Below, piece by piece: positions 23,101-36,200 of a stretch of DNA of 64,000 bases (the first letter of the stretch is position 1; the number at the start of each line of letters is the position of its first letter). The stretch is from Quercus robur. Lineage: Eukaryota; Streptophyta; Magnoliopsida; Fagales; Fagaceae. The translations under genes were made by a program, and so were the position numbers. A model generated the notes under the pieces. The model did no database searches, was not told the origin of the DNA, and saw nothing but the letters and a program-made list of their open reading frames with translations. The stretch spans positions 44,368,843 to 44,432,842 of the forward strand of contig NC_065538.1 in NCBI RefSeq assembly GCF_932294415.1, given 5' to 3'.

Positions 23101-26100
23101 GGTAATTTAACATAGTATCAGGGCAAGAAAATGTTGGTAAAAGTGTCAAGCGCACTTAAAGCACATAAGCCTTTTGGAGCCTAGGTGTAAAGTGCAAGTG
23201 CACGTCTAATTGAAGTAGAACGCACATTTTTCAAATATAATATCTCAAACTTTAATATTCATAACATATAATAAAAAAAATAATAATAACTCAAAATTTG
23301 TATATATTAGTATTACCTATTAGGTTAAGTGCAATTTTATAATGTTTGTAAGTTCGAATTTTACCTAAGTTATTTCAATCCTTAAATTTTTTTAAAGCAC
23401 ATTGAAAACAATTATCAATGGTGAATATCATAATAATCTAGTCAAAGAAATTTCAAAAATAATATTTTATATAATTCTCTTGTGCTTTATAAAAGTACAG
23501 AACCATGATAGTTATGATCAAATGATGTATACGGTTCGATCAACATACATCTAAAAGTCAAACACCAAAAAAGCACAAGAATTGTAAATTAACCTTGTTC
23601 GTATTTATAAAAAATTTATTTGTGTAATACAACACCCCAAAGATAGAGGTTGTGTAATAAATCATTGGTCCATGCCATTTCTTTCAAGATCAAAAAATTA
23701 ATTTTGATGATGCATATCTTTTTTAGTAATAAAACAAAAAATGTGTGCCTAGGTACTTTGTGCTTCTTCAAAAAGCTCCAAAAAAGTGTGCCTAAAACAC
23801 ACTTCATTAATGACCTTTTTTTTGGCCTAGCGAAACGTTGAGAGCTTGGGGCTTTGAGCTTAAGTGTGCTTTTAACAACACTGGAATAGGAGATCCTGAG
23901 TTTGATCCCAGTCACCTCCACTCTACCTCCCATTTAAGATCCAACATGTTGTTGAACCTCACCTATTAAAAGGGAGTTTAAGCCCACACATGAGAGGGAG
24001 TGTTAGAAGTATGTGGTTAAATAATTAAATATACCATATCCTAATAACTTAAGCTTTTGGGACAATTGGTAATTTAACAGTTATTTTCTTTTATCACTTT
24101 TCACATTTAAAAGCCCTCTATTAATTTTGCTACCAAATGGGTGTAACTTCAAATCACTTTAGCATTTTAGCTTGTCAGCCGCTCAAAATCCTTAAACTCT
24201 TTTTAGTCACTTTATTGCGAAAGCTCTGCTTCCTACAGCAAAAGCTCTACAACTAGAGCAATGCCAAATGGAGCCTTAGATGTTAATTTTTGTGAATGAC
24301 AAAGCGCTGCTTGAAACTGCAAGGGCAAGACAAAAATCAATAGAAGATGTCATACCCTTCCTGATACTCTAGTCTCAGAATTCAAAGTATGAGGCTAGTA
24401 TTTTGTGTCACAGTTCACATAAGTACACGCATTCAAATTAAAACTGAGGATGGGAGAATTCATTTAGTGGATTTTGATACCCAACACTATTTAAAAAAAA
24501 TTTAAAAAAAATTACACAGCTCTTCTGATGCCCAATGCATTTGACATTTGCTCAGCAAAGTTTAATTCATTATTGATCATATAATGAGTTTCAGGCACTC
24601 AGAAGATAAGAGTAAATTACAAATAATTGAAAACTTTATATGAACTAAAGGATATGCAAAGCAAGTTTCCAGTCACAATTGATAGAGACAATCTTATTTT
24701 ACATCATGAACTGAACTTCAAGCCTCAAACATACAGCTAAATGAATGGAATAAGAAGCATACATTTGATATCATAATCATAATCAAGATTCAAGGAATGA
24801 CCCTAAAAGTTTTCTAGAAATAATAATTATTTAATTAATAATTTGTACAGTGTTGGAATCTATAAGCATTTGTGTTATGTCTCAAAGAGAACAATGTATA
24901 GTTATTTAACTAATTACATTGATTGAAAGAGAAGGTACAATGGCAGAAAAGGAAGTGCAAGCATTTGTATAATGTTTTAAAGAGAAGGTATAGTGGCAGA
25001 AGAGGACTGTAAACCTTACTGTTAAAAAGCACAAAGGCTACAACAGAGGGTACAATGAACCATGGCAACTTATTTTAAATGCAAATACACACACACCACT
25101 CAAATAAAGCGTAAGATTACCATTAAATCTAATCCTCAATGCGCAAGCCCCTGATTAGCATTTGAGGAAAATAATTATTGTAAAGACGATCAGGTTCTGT
25201 CATAAATACATACCAGTAGGCATCTCCATTTTGAACCAGGCCATCTAACAGGATCCGCATCGCTAATTCCAGTTATAAACCCAGTGTATCTGACAAAAAG
25301 GAGGGAGAACGTTAGTTAGATTTTGATGAAGTATTTTATCTTAAGTTGTTCAAGCACAACAAGCCTAACCTTCTCTCTGCGGCATCTTCTGCTTCAAAAC
25401 GCATTTTGAACCTCATTCCAACTGAAAATGAATGGTCCGCACTCTTCAAGAATTTACGAAGAGGAATTATGAATTCTGATGAGCTGGGCCTACTAGATAT
25501 GCTAAGAAAAGTTTAGTCATATAGGGCACAATTAGGAAAGCATGGACAAAATGAATCTTTGAACTTTCAACAATAGGTAAGCATGAAGATAGTGAAACAG
25601 AATAGTAGAAACCACTGAGTAAAAAAACCTTATCATATAACAAGCAAATAGTTAGAAAGAAGACTAAGGGTCATTGGCAACCTTGTAAACCTAAGGTTCA
25701 AAGGCGAAGGATAATGGCATTACTTTGTAAGGAGAAGTGATCATACTTTTTAAGGCAGATTGATGTAGGGAGTGAAAAAAGTACAGACGTGGTGGCAGAT
25801 GGAAAGAAAGGGGAAAGGTCAGAATACTTTTGAGATGAAGTGATGTTCTGGATAGTGTTAGCTGTGTGGGATATCCAGTGGAAGAGAAAATATGAAATTG
25901 CAGTGCTTATATGGAACCTAAGGTGGAAGTGAGAACAGAGAAATGGAGGCACTTTGTACAATAATTTTCTACAACGCTTAATTGTTTCAACTTCTCTTCT
26001 ATGACAACAACAAAAAAACACAAAACAAAAATCCTATAAGATATGCATAACAAACTCTCTAAGCGAACCTATACAAACACATGCAAGTGATGCAAATGAA

Positions 26101-28646
26101 GTTCACATTATTCCAACCGAAATTCCTTTTTAGTCCATATAATTCCCCTGTAACCCAAATAGAGCCAAGCTGTTGACAAGCACCTCAAAGAAAAGGTAAG
26201 TTTGAATGGGGGTTTGAACTTGAGCCCCCCTATGTTAAAGACCTCATTCTGAGATCGTACATGCCAATCACTAACTAACAATAAGATAACAACAAAATGC
26301 TATATGTTTTGGACAAATACAAGACAAAGAGAACAGCTCAATACCTTGGATTGTAGTAAATGTTGAATGGACCTCTCAGGGATATGGCATTAACCACCTC
26401 CATGAGAGAGCTTTGATTCATCTGCTGGCTACAGAGTGCTGAGAAAGTAGCACCACCTTTAACTTGAACAGCTCTTCTGACTCCAAGTCGCAATTCTCCA
26501 TCCTCACCCCTGGTGCAAATATCATAAGAATCACAAATAACATCTGAGGTTTCCTGTGTGTTAACTTTTGTCATTTTTTAAAATTTGCTTATTATTTTAT
26601 ATTAGCATAAGGGTGTTCTTGTAATCTTGTCATATCACTCCACTATAAAATGTGCCAAGATGAAGGACTAATTGATGACGCCCAAAACCTTCTCTCTCTC
26701 TCCATTCTTCTCTTCTCCTGTCTACTCTCCTAACCTAATCTTTCAAATTTTTATAAATCAACGTCCTCAATGTGAAACCATTTACCTAAGAAAGAGCACA
26801 GCATCTCCAGAAACAAGCTTCTTCTTGTTTACAAAAGCACTCCACCCAGTAGTGAGCAAATGCCTGCGTGGCTGCCCTGCTCAAGACAAGAGGCAGTAAA
26901 AAGACTTCATCAAAATTCTAATCACATGTTATTATTTGACCTTCTGAGATATCTCAGCAAATGGAGCACTAAATATGAATTGGATACTATGGTGTACCCC
27001 GGTAGATATGTCGAAACTTCCATTCCACACCATGCAGATCCTTTGCCACAAGCTCTTGCGATGGCCGCTGTTGCTTATAGTCCTACAATAACAATTTACC
27101 AAAGCTTATCTACCTATGCAAAAGAAGTATTAAGCTTAAAGCACATACATTGGTATAAAAAACGTGCATTCAAAACAATTGGTTGATGGTGGAAACCAGG
27201 TAATGCCAGCATATACGTGGAGAGAAAAACTCAATACAATTACCAGGGGAGGGAAACAGTCCTCAGCAGCTCGACGAGGGACAGAGAAGCCTCCATGAGT
27301 ACTAGTATCAGAAGCAGTAAGGGTCTTACAGAACATGTGGGGTGTAGATGAATTCGCAGCTACTTCAACATCCTCTTCTTCACCATCTACATCAACTTCC
27401 CCTTCTTGCAGTTTCTGCTCGAATTGCTGTGTAAAATGACAATTCATGCAAAACAAAAATCACCCTCTAGAGCTTCAACATGGAAGTAAATAAGGAATGA
27501 AAAAAATATACATTTACACATGAAGTAAATCACATGACTTCATTCAAATTTTCAAGGACACAGGAAAAAAAAAAAAAAAAAAGCCAAATTCAAAAAATTT
27601 CAATGCCTCATTTGGTTGCTGATAATACCAAATGGAAAATGGAAATGACACAGTTAGAAAATTCCACATTCCCAAGTTAGAAAGATCATATTTGTCGTTT
27701 TGGCCTAAAACAGGCACAGCCACACGGCAAAGTTGGAAGTTTGTCCATCATTTTAATTCCCAAAGCTCAAATTTATCCTTGTTTCCTACATTTTATTGGC
27801 AACAAAAAAAAAAAAAATGCATAAAATCTGAACAAAGCTCACCTCACTTTCAGGAACCAGTGAAACCTGTGCATAGACTTCATCAGTCCCCTCCTCCGCC
27901 TGCCCCAGAAAAAAAAAATCCACAACTTTACACATCAAATTCACAATAAGAGAACCTTCTTTAACACCCCATTGCTTCAACAAGAAACCATAAGCTCAAG
28001 AAAATCCAAGAACTTACACTTCAAACCCCAATAGAACCCTTAAAAAGAAACACTTTAAGCACAAATTAGCTCATTCTTGCACAGTAACTTGGTAAAGCAG
28101 AATTTTCGCTGAACAAAAAATCTCTCCAAAAAAAAAACAGAAAACCCAAAATACCCAACAGCATTCACTAACAAAACGAGCAGAAAAGATTTTAGTAAAA
28201 ACAAAGAAGTGAGACAAAGAGAGAGACAGACATAGATAGATATAGATAATGTTATAGTTTGGTGGGTGTTTGATTAAGAGGCATACATGGAGCTTGACAT
28301 CGAGGACGCGACAGAACACGTGGGGAGGGACATCATCAGTGTAGGCAGGTGCGAGCGAGAAATCCGGAAGCTGTTCCAACTGACCCTGAGGGAAGTACAC
28401 CACCACACTACCTTTCTTCGGCAGAGATATCAGTGGGCCCGCACACGCGTGCCATAGCTCCAAACACACCGCAGACGAAGCCGAACCTGGTGCTGACGCT
28501 GATGCTGATGCACCCAACACCAAATTCGAACCCGACCCGACACTGGTGTTCAACCCGACTACGGAGAACGACGATGAAGTTGTTGAGGACGACCCCGACG
28601 ACGGCGTTTCGTCTTCCTCCGTGGTGTTCAGATCGATCAGACCCAT
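20162..28646 (-). CDS. ARF3: Auxin response factor 3 (ETTIN)
   Basis: ARF3/ETTIN is a nuclear B3 transcription factor that controls organ polarity and gynoecium patterning and, unlike most ARFs, lacks the C-terminal PB1 domain. Exons: 28646-28287, 27899-27843, 27426-27244, 27082-26998, 26876-26786, 26509-26345, 25492-25370, 25289-25214, 22073-21917, then 21825 onward. All phases fit. The N-terminus is MGLIDLN plus a Ser-rich stretch; then [29 protein letters not shown], and B3 (about residues 170-275: [40 protein letters not shown]). The ARF domain follows (about 295-390: [26 protein letters not shown]). Two KVLQGQE peptides mark the tasiARF sites. If exon 10 is read through, the stop is at 20,876 (748 aa). 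If the donor AAA|GTAAGC at 20,899/20,898 joins the acceptor TTTTGCAG before 20,193, the protein ends [11 protein letters not shown] at 20,162 (751 aa). The choice is open. Confidence 0.95.
21554..21574 (-). promoter_or_regulatory. tasiR-ARF target site (proximal to stop)
   Basis: On the minus strand this 21-nt stretch starts AAGGTCTTGCAAGG and encodes KVLQGQE. It matches the conserved TAS3-derived tasiR-ARF complementary site in ARF2/3/4 transcripts, where Argonaute cleavage and phased siRNA action lower ARF3 mRNA. Confidence 0.9.
21761..21781 (-). promoter_or_regulatory. tasiR-ARF target site (distal from stop)
   Basis: Same 21-nt sequence as the other site, 207 bp away and also encoding KVLQGQE. 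Two sites in the last large exon is the known layout of ETTIN/ARF3. Confidence 0.9.
23028..24079 (+). mobile_element. TRIM-like retroelement in ARF3 intron 8 (1,052 bp)
   Basis: Direct terminal repeats 23,028-23,112 and 24,001-24,079 both run from TGTTAGAA to TAATTTAACA and share CTTAAGCTTTTGG. The left repeat is followed by TAGTATCAGGGC, close to the initiator-tRNA-Met primer site TGGTATCAGAGC. The right repeat is preceded by a purine tract (GAGAGGGAG). No coding capacity was seen, as in TRIMs. No exact target duplication was found. A further LTR-like remnant (about 22,740-23,027) lies on the left. Confidence 0.6.
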
Positions 28647-29300
28647 TATTAGATAATTATTAAGCGTTTTGGAACAGTGAAGAAGAAGAAGAAGAAGAAA
28701 GAAAGAGTCTTGTTTGGGAATGAGAGAAATGGAAAAAGTGAGTGTGAGTGTGGTAGTGGGAGAGACAGAGAGGTCATGCCTGCATTTTTATGATGTGGGT
28801 AAAGAAAGCTTTGGGAGTCTGAGAGATAGAAAGAGAAAAGAGAAAAGAGAGTTTAGTCTCAAAAAGAGGAAGCTCTCTTTCTCTTTCTTTCTTTCTTTCC
28901 TTTTTTTTCTTATTTTTATTTTTTTCTGTTTGTTTCTACTTTCACTCTTTGTTTTTTTTGACAAAGTGAGAGAGTGAGTGAGTGAGTGTGAACTGTGAAG
29001 AGGTTTTTTTTTTTTTTGTTTTGTTTTTAGGTAACAAATCAAATCAAAAGCTTTGACGATGGTGGAGGGTCTAATTGGTAACAAAGAGTATATTATTTTA
29101 ATAATAAAATTGATTTTTTTTATTTTGGGGGGTATTTCTGTTTTTGCCTTTTGTGTTTTTATTTTTGTTTGCTCTGGTCCGATGGCTGAGCTAACACAGC
29201 ACTGCTGTTACTGCAGTGACTACTGTTGGGAGTGTGATGTGTGGCACAGAGTGAGTGAGTAAGGACTGTAAGTAAAGAAAGTAGTGCTTGGCTTTGTTAG
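28647..29300 (-). promoter_or_regulatory. 5' UTR/promoter region of ARF3
   Basis: Upstream of the ATG are GAA/GA-rich tracts (28,680-28,705 and 28,830-28,875) and a homopolymer-rich pyrimidine region. One GAGACA (28,762-28,767), which is the AuxRE core TGTCTC on the gene strand, lies about 115-120 bp before the ATG. A single match in GA-rich DNA is weak evidence. Confidence 0.4.
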
Positions 29301-29586
29301 TTATAAATAAAGTAAAAAATAATAAAATATTACTATATAATAATAATATTATTATTACAAAATGTACGGACTTCCTGTATTTCCGGGAGGATGTCTATTC
29401 TGTCCCCTTCTACTCCTCCAAATCTCACTCATATGCCCCCAATTCTTAATCTTCCCCCATTTATTTAAATAAAGCCTAATTGTGCAGTTTTCTTTTTCTT
29501 TTTTTCCTTTTGCTTTTTCCCATTTTGGGGTTTTTTTTTTTTTTTTTTTTTGGCACTATTCTTCTTTTTCACTGATTTTTTTAGAA

Positions 29587-29737
29587 AATTTTTAGGTACT
29601 CTTTTGGATACAGAAAAATGATGTTCTTTTCTCTCACATTTATGATGAACTCTATTATAATATTTAATTAATGTATTTCACCATAAATGTGAAAAAAGAG
29701 AACATCATTCTCTATATTCCAAAATTACCTAAAAATT
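29587..29737. mobile_element. Palindromic MITE (151 bp), copy 1
   Basis: The left arm AATTTTTAGGTACTC...GAATGATGTTCT-type sequence and the right arm AGAACATCATTCTC...ACCTAAAAATT fold back almost end to end around ATTTATGGTGAA-like centres. A related copy lies at 51,369-51,525. Confidence 0.65.
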
Positions 29738-29800
29738 ACTTCAAGGATTTACTTTTTTGCTTGCTATACACAATAAAGTATTTCCTGTTGTTAGAGTTTG

Positions 29801-30160
29801 GAGGGGAAAATGAGTATTTGTCCCTAGTTTACAAACTATTTAGCAAAATGCTCTTATTTTAAAATTATTTAACAAAATGCCTTTATTTTTTAAACTCGAT
29901 TTTAATAAAACCGAGTTCTATGTAAAATTCGATATCCTCTAAATTGAGTTCTATTTATATTTTTAAGTGGAACTCCAAATTAGCAATGTCGAGTTCCACT
30001 TGAATTTTCAAAAAAATTGAAGTGGCAAAATATGCATGGAACTCAACATTGCTGATGTCGAGTTCCACCTGTAACTTGATTTTATTAAAATTGAGTTTAA
30101 AAAACATGAGCATTTTGTTTCATAGTTTGTAAATTATGGACAAATGCCTTTTTTCCTCGA
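29801..30160. mobile_element. Long hairpin MITE-like element (about 360 bp)
   Basis: The left arm TATTTGTCC...TTTACAAACTAT...AAAATGCTC is inverted at the right as GAGCATTTTGT...ATAGTTTGTAAA...GGACAAATG. The interior repeats GTGGAACTC and GAGTTCCAC in both orientations. It can form one long imperfect stem. No target duplication was resolved. Confidence 0.6.
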
Positions 30161-31263
30161 GTTTGGATTAGTTTTTTATTTATTTATTATTTGCTATAGC
30201 TATATTTTTTTAATTTTTAATAAATAATTTTTCTATTAAAAGTTCATCCAAACACAATTTCTGTGTGTGTGTGTTCAGATGGGCCTTTGAAAACTTTTTC
30301 ACTATTTGCAATTAATTTTTGTGGGCCAAACTTTTGCAAGTTGTTGTATTTTTTTAATTTTTTTAAAGCTAGCTTCGGTGGTTTTAAAGCCTATTTTTGC
30401 ATCCAAGCTTAAAAATTAATCTTCCCAACTAACCATCTAAAAGTCAGTTTTCTTGGTCAAAAAAAAAAAAGTCAAGTTTAATTTTATACACACCTAGTTT
30501 ATTTCTACACTACTTGCAATTAAGTAAATTAACAAATTTATGTGTATTTGGATAAAGTTGTTTTCATTAGGTTATTTAGTTTACCTTATAAACTATACTT
30601 TAAAAAATTGATGTCTTAAAAAACGGTAAATAGGCTAAATAAGCCATAAATGTCAAATATATAAAAACAAAAACACAAAACAAAATAAAATCATCCAAAA
30701 GATGCTGCAGTTGAAAATGGCCAACTTTGAGAGCCTTGTAGAATTTTTACTTTTCATGGGACAACTTTTTTTTTTGTTTTGTTTTTAAATCATTTTGTAA
30801 CAAAATCTATGGTACATTCTAAGAGAACAAACTGTGGCTATTCAGATATGGCACTAGACTTTTGTAATTGGGTACCTGGTTGGTAAATTAAAAAAGAGGT
30901 ATGGTCTGAACTGTAGGTTACATAATGTTTAGAACATTCACCTTTTCTCCCTACAAAACACACACCAACCGCTTTGCTTCCTTAAGTTTTGACTTTTCCG
31001 TTAGAGTCCTACAGGTCATTATGAGTTGTTTTCTTAGGCAAAAAGCAAAGACAAAATTGCAAGTCATTATGGCTAACCAATCAGGGAACAAGTAAATCAA
31101 TGAAATGGATCACCCTTTCTAATTCACATTATACTTCCCCATGAATCTCAAATTTTGTGGTCTGGTTGGAGCTATTATTCGTTGAATTAATTTGCATTAC
31201 CCACTCTGTGTGGTTGTCAACATTTTCTGTTTAATAAACGAATCCATAGAATTTCTAAATTTA

Positions 31264-31404
31264 GGACCCGTTTGGTAAAAGATTTTTAGTAATGTTGTTT
31301 AAGTATTGTGGAAATACGTATGAGTTAAAAAGTGTTGTGAAAATATATATTGTGGTGTTTAAACACTGAAGAATGTTGTTTAAACAATAGTACCAAACGG
31401 GCCC
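31264..31404. mobile_element. Short MITE (141 bp)
   Basis: The ends GGACCCGTTTGGTA and TACCAAACGGGCCC are inverted repeats, and GTTGTTTAA/TTAAACAAC-type blocks follow on both sides. Target duplication not clear. Confidence 0.7.
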
Positions 31405-33221
31405 TTCGTTTCAAATCAATCATGTTTAAAACTATTACAAAAAAATTACAAAGTTGTTTACAAATTCCTGACTATGGAAACAAGTGCCTCTAAAACCTTT
31501 AACATGTGTGTAGCATTGTTCCCATAATGAATAGATTCATGGTTGGAATTCTGTAAACAATGTAAATTGACATTTCAATCCATTTAGGAAGTGGTATCAA
31601 ATGGGAATTTCCACAACCCCTTTTTCTCTGCCTCTACAAATGGATAAGACCTTGTAATTCATTTAATTTTGAACATCAAGTTAATTTGTGGTGTATTTTG
31701 TGACTTTAATGATAGGCATGTTTATTAAAAAGAATGCCAATTGCCCATGTGCCCTTTTTTATTTTGGAACAAAATTGCCCATGTGCTTTGAAGTGCGATT
31801 TTGAACCAAAATATAATAAGCCATGCTTTACTAGATTAGCTATTTGGATGCAACTTTTTATTTGAAAGGTTATTTGTTGAAATTTAGTTAAAATATAGTT
31901 TTATGTATTTAAAAAAATAATAATAATAATGATAAAAATGTATAAAAGAAAAAAAAAGTTAGACTCTTTTTTAACTTTTTGTTTTTACCAAATAAGGCTT
32001 AAAACAAGGGTAGATAAGCAAAAAAAAAACATAGAAACCCTACAAAAGGAAGAGTTTAATGACAAGCCGACGCTAATCTCATAGCATTAATAGTAAAAGA
32101 TTTAAGGATATAGAACACGTAGTTGATCGAGGCTGGTTGGATGAAACATCCATTAATAAACCAACAACTTTTACAATTCAATGAACAATTTGAGACATTA
32201 CTTTAAAATCAAATTATCGAAATGTAAGCTCTTAGAAACTCCTGGAAGTTAGAAATATATAGTAGAACCTTTACATTCTCTTTTGAAGTGTTCACCTAAT
32301 TGGGGTATGGCAATGATTGAATTATTGCATTCCAAAAAATACTAAAATTTTGGCATGTTTTTCGAAAGAAAACCAAAGCAATATGTGCCTCAAAACTCAA
32401 AAGTTTGATGTTAGCTGTTTAATAATTGAATGGGAACTCACCCATAAAAAAGAAAGAGTTGCGTAGAGGATTATCCTTGTCCAAAATAATTCACATAAAG
32501 TCATGAATCTAAGTCTAACATTTGCTGTTGTTCTTGTTCATTGGTGTGCATGAGTGAGTGGTCTACGTTCCTCCAATGTGATGCACGTTGGATTCTGAAG
32601 CATATAGATGACCCAACAAGCATGCTACACGATCACTAAATAGGAAATCTTTCACGGCTTCAACCAGAAGAAAATGACAATTACAATATTCCATTATTCA
32701 CCCAAACAAAATTTAAAGAAAAAAAAATTAAATTCCATCAGTCATTCCCAATGGGCTGCCAATTTAAAAAGATATATATAGGACAATTTGTCTCCTTTTT
32801 CCAATACTTTTTTTTAATAGATGATTTTTTTCCCCTAATTGATGGACAAAAAAATAGTAAAAGCCACTTAGAATTAACTGTCTAACAAGAATGAATCTAT
32901 AAATTAAGATAATATAGGAAAGCTGGAAGAAAAATACCTAGCAAACCATCTATTATTTCTTGGATATAACTAAAATTAATTTAATTTGACTAATCCAAGC
33001 ATCATTATTTTGTACTCTTAATTTTTTCTTTTTTAAATTGTATATCCGGGTTCCAATGATTTGGCCATTGAATAGATTAGTCTGATTTTAGTTTCTACAA
33101 GGAAAAACTTAAGTACAGTTTGTTTACCAAGGAAAAGAAAAGGGGTTCAATTTTTTTTAAGTGTTGTATCTTATCAATAATTGTCTCATAATTGTATAGG
33201 ATTCCTGATGTGAAATGGAAG

Positions 33222-33259
<38 letters not shown>

Positions 33260-36200
33260 CACAAAATACTTATTCTTACAATAAATATGCTCCTTTTTTT
33301 TTCTTTTTCATAGATATGCTAATTAAATTCAAATATATTGCTGTTTTGAATATAAAAAATTTGTGGGTTTTAAATACTTTTAATTAACTCAATTGGTTAT
33401 AAAGTTTTTTTTTTTTTTGAGCGAGAGATTTAGGGTTTGATCAAACCCTGCCTTCACCAAAAACTAATTGATATATTGACCTAATAATAAAAAAACAAGG
33501 GTAACGAGTGTCTTTAAAGTATTGGTTAACAATTCATTTTAGGAAAGTTTTGACACCACTTTTATGGGAAATGAAAAAAAACTGTCAAAACATTAATTGT
33601 TTTTTTTTTCTTCTTTTCCCATAAAAATTTTCTTTAAATGAATTATTAACTAATGTCCTAAGAGAATTTGTTAGTATAAGGGTATTCGTTAAAATTTCTC
33701 TATTATCATAAAGCAGACATTATAGGTTGAAATTATATCGTATTTATAAATAAATAAAATCTAATTTTATTTGAAAATATAATACCTATTTATATTGGAT
33801 TAATCAATACAATTGAATGTTCAAATTTAAGAACGTACAACAATTAAATAAGAAAATCTAAATTTTATCCAAAAGTTATAATGTTAATTAAAAAATTAAG
33901 TGATCACCTTGTATTGGATGACAAAATTAATAGCTTGCCAGAAGAAATTAAGTTGAAGTACACTTTCGAGACCGAGGAGGACAATGTGGGTGGAACCCAA
34001 GAAGCGCCGTTGCCCATTAGATCAGAGACCTTTAATGACATAGATTTAGTAGTTAGTTAACAATAATTAAATTCCATTTCATTCCACGTTAGCAAGAAAA
34101 CAAATTTAATTACATTCCAAATTTATTGAAAAATACAGTATATGATTAATAAGAAACATGGAAGAACGGATTCATTTGAGATTCAATAATGAAAAACACG
34201 GTATATTAATTCCTGAGTTCAAAAATTTGTGAAACCCTAAACCAGATTATAGCTAATTAAGCACCGACAATTTTCATATGTGAAGTGACGTGGAATGAAA
34301 GGGACCTAGAGCAAACGAGGTTTTTTTTTATTAACATGAGATATTCTTCGGGCACAACAAAGTGTCCATTTGATAATATAAATAATTTTTTTTTTTAAAC
34401 TTTGTTTTTGTCTCATTTTTGAAAAAACAAAATATTTTTTTTATTACACATAAAAGTTACCAAATTAAAACTATACATTTTATCTCATGTTTCGCAAATA
34501 ACTAATAAAAAAAACTATGAAGTCCCAAACCAACACAAAATTTTACTTCAATTTCACAAGTTAACTCATTGATCAACACATCATGAGTCAAAATAAAATA
34601 AAAAAATTATAATGAACTCTACTACAATTCATTTTGAATGTATAAAAATATTGTGAGATTTTGTCATGTTATTGACTTTCTTGTCACCGTGTTTGCACAC
34701 ATTATTAATTTGCTAATGACTTGTTATTATTAATAATTTGGCCATATTAACCAGTGCCCATCCATTTTATGAAAATTTTTATTGAAAATTAAAAAAACTG
34801 TTAAAAAGTTTAACAATTTTTTTAATTCTCACTAAAAATTTTTCCTAAAATAATTTAGGCACATATACTCTAAGAACATACATTAGTAAAACTCTTATTA
34901 ATAAACCATATGAGGAAATTTTTGACATCATTTTCATATAAAATAAAAAAAATTATCAACAAAATTAATTATTTTATCATTTAATCATAAAATAGTTTTA
35001 AAAATAGTTTTAAACCACATTATTTAACATTTCTCTTAATAATTTTCTCCAAGAAAATATTTTTTGTGAATGAAGGGTATAATAGTAAAGAAGCTGTGAT
35101 GTATGGACAAATGTGTCCCAGTAATGAAAAGGGTCAGGACCTCAGCAGAGCCATCAATTGCAAAGAATCCAAGCAATAGCTCTAGCTCTAGCTTTAGCTT
35201 TCTAGCTGTAACTGCAGCCTAGGGCTTTAGCTTTTGTAGGCCTAGTGAGTAGCCCGGACAAAACGGGTTACCCCCTCAGTGCCCATTTGGCCATGACCGG
35301 GTCGCTGCTTTTATCTTGTATTGGAAACTTTACTTATCCCACGCGCCTTCATTGTCTGAGATTTGCACTTTAAAACAAAAATATTATTATTTTAACAATG
35401 GTCGGATCTGAATGAATCTATGGACTAATATTGGAACAAGAAGTTACAGCAGTACAATGCAATGACACGAATTAAAATAATAAAATATAAAACATGACTT
35501 GTACTCCAAGTGAAACTGCCTTTTTTGTTGGTGAAAATGAATCACGCTTTTGGAAAAACTGGGTTAAAGTTGAGTTTCTTTTTGCTATAAGCCTTTCGGT
35601 ATGTTTTCTTTATTATTTTTTATAGATAGTTTTGATTTTACCTCCTGATAATAAAATTATCAAGATACTAATTAGTTTTCTGATGTTGGTGAAGATCGAA
35701 CAACAAATCTCTTGTTTAAGAACAAAAAATTTTGTCAAGAATTCACAAATATTTTCTTTTTTAAGTACCCATTTGGTTATAGATTTTTGGGCCAAAATTA
35801 TGCTAATTATTTTTTCAAATTGCAACTTTCAAGAGTTTGGTATAATTTTTAAAATTTTGTTTTTCAGTCTTATAAACATTAAAAAAAAAAAAAAAAATTG
35901 CAATTTCGTGTAACATCTCTAGAACAACAATTGCAAATTGTCACATTTTCAACTCCAAACATAAAGCTGAATCAAGCTTACCCTAAACTTGATACGTGTT
36001 TATGATACATTAAAATTCCATCCTTGAATTTCAAACCAAATTTTTAAAGATTTTCATGCAGTAACTAATTAATTAAACTCTAATTTTTCCACCCTTCAAT
36101 TATGTTAGTTGAAATGATCTCCAAGGTGTTGATTAAAATGTGTGATCAAAATTTGATGCCTCTCCCACAAACGTTGCTTTAGAATCCTTTTCTTTGCATG

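Noticed and set aside
23616..23933. 105-aa minus-strand ORF inside the TRIM-like element
   Set aside because: Lies in non-coding repeat sequence with inverted blocks and has no domain. It does not join ARF3 exons.
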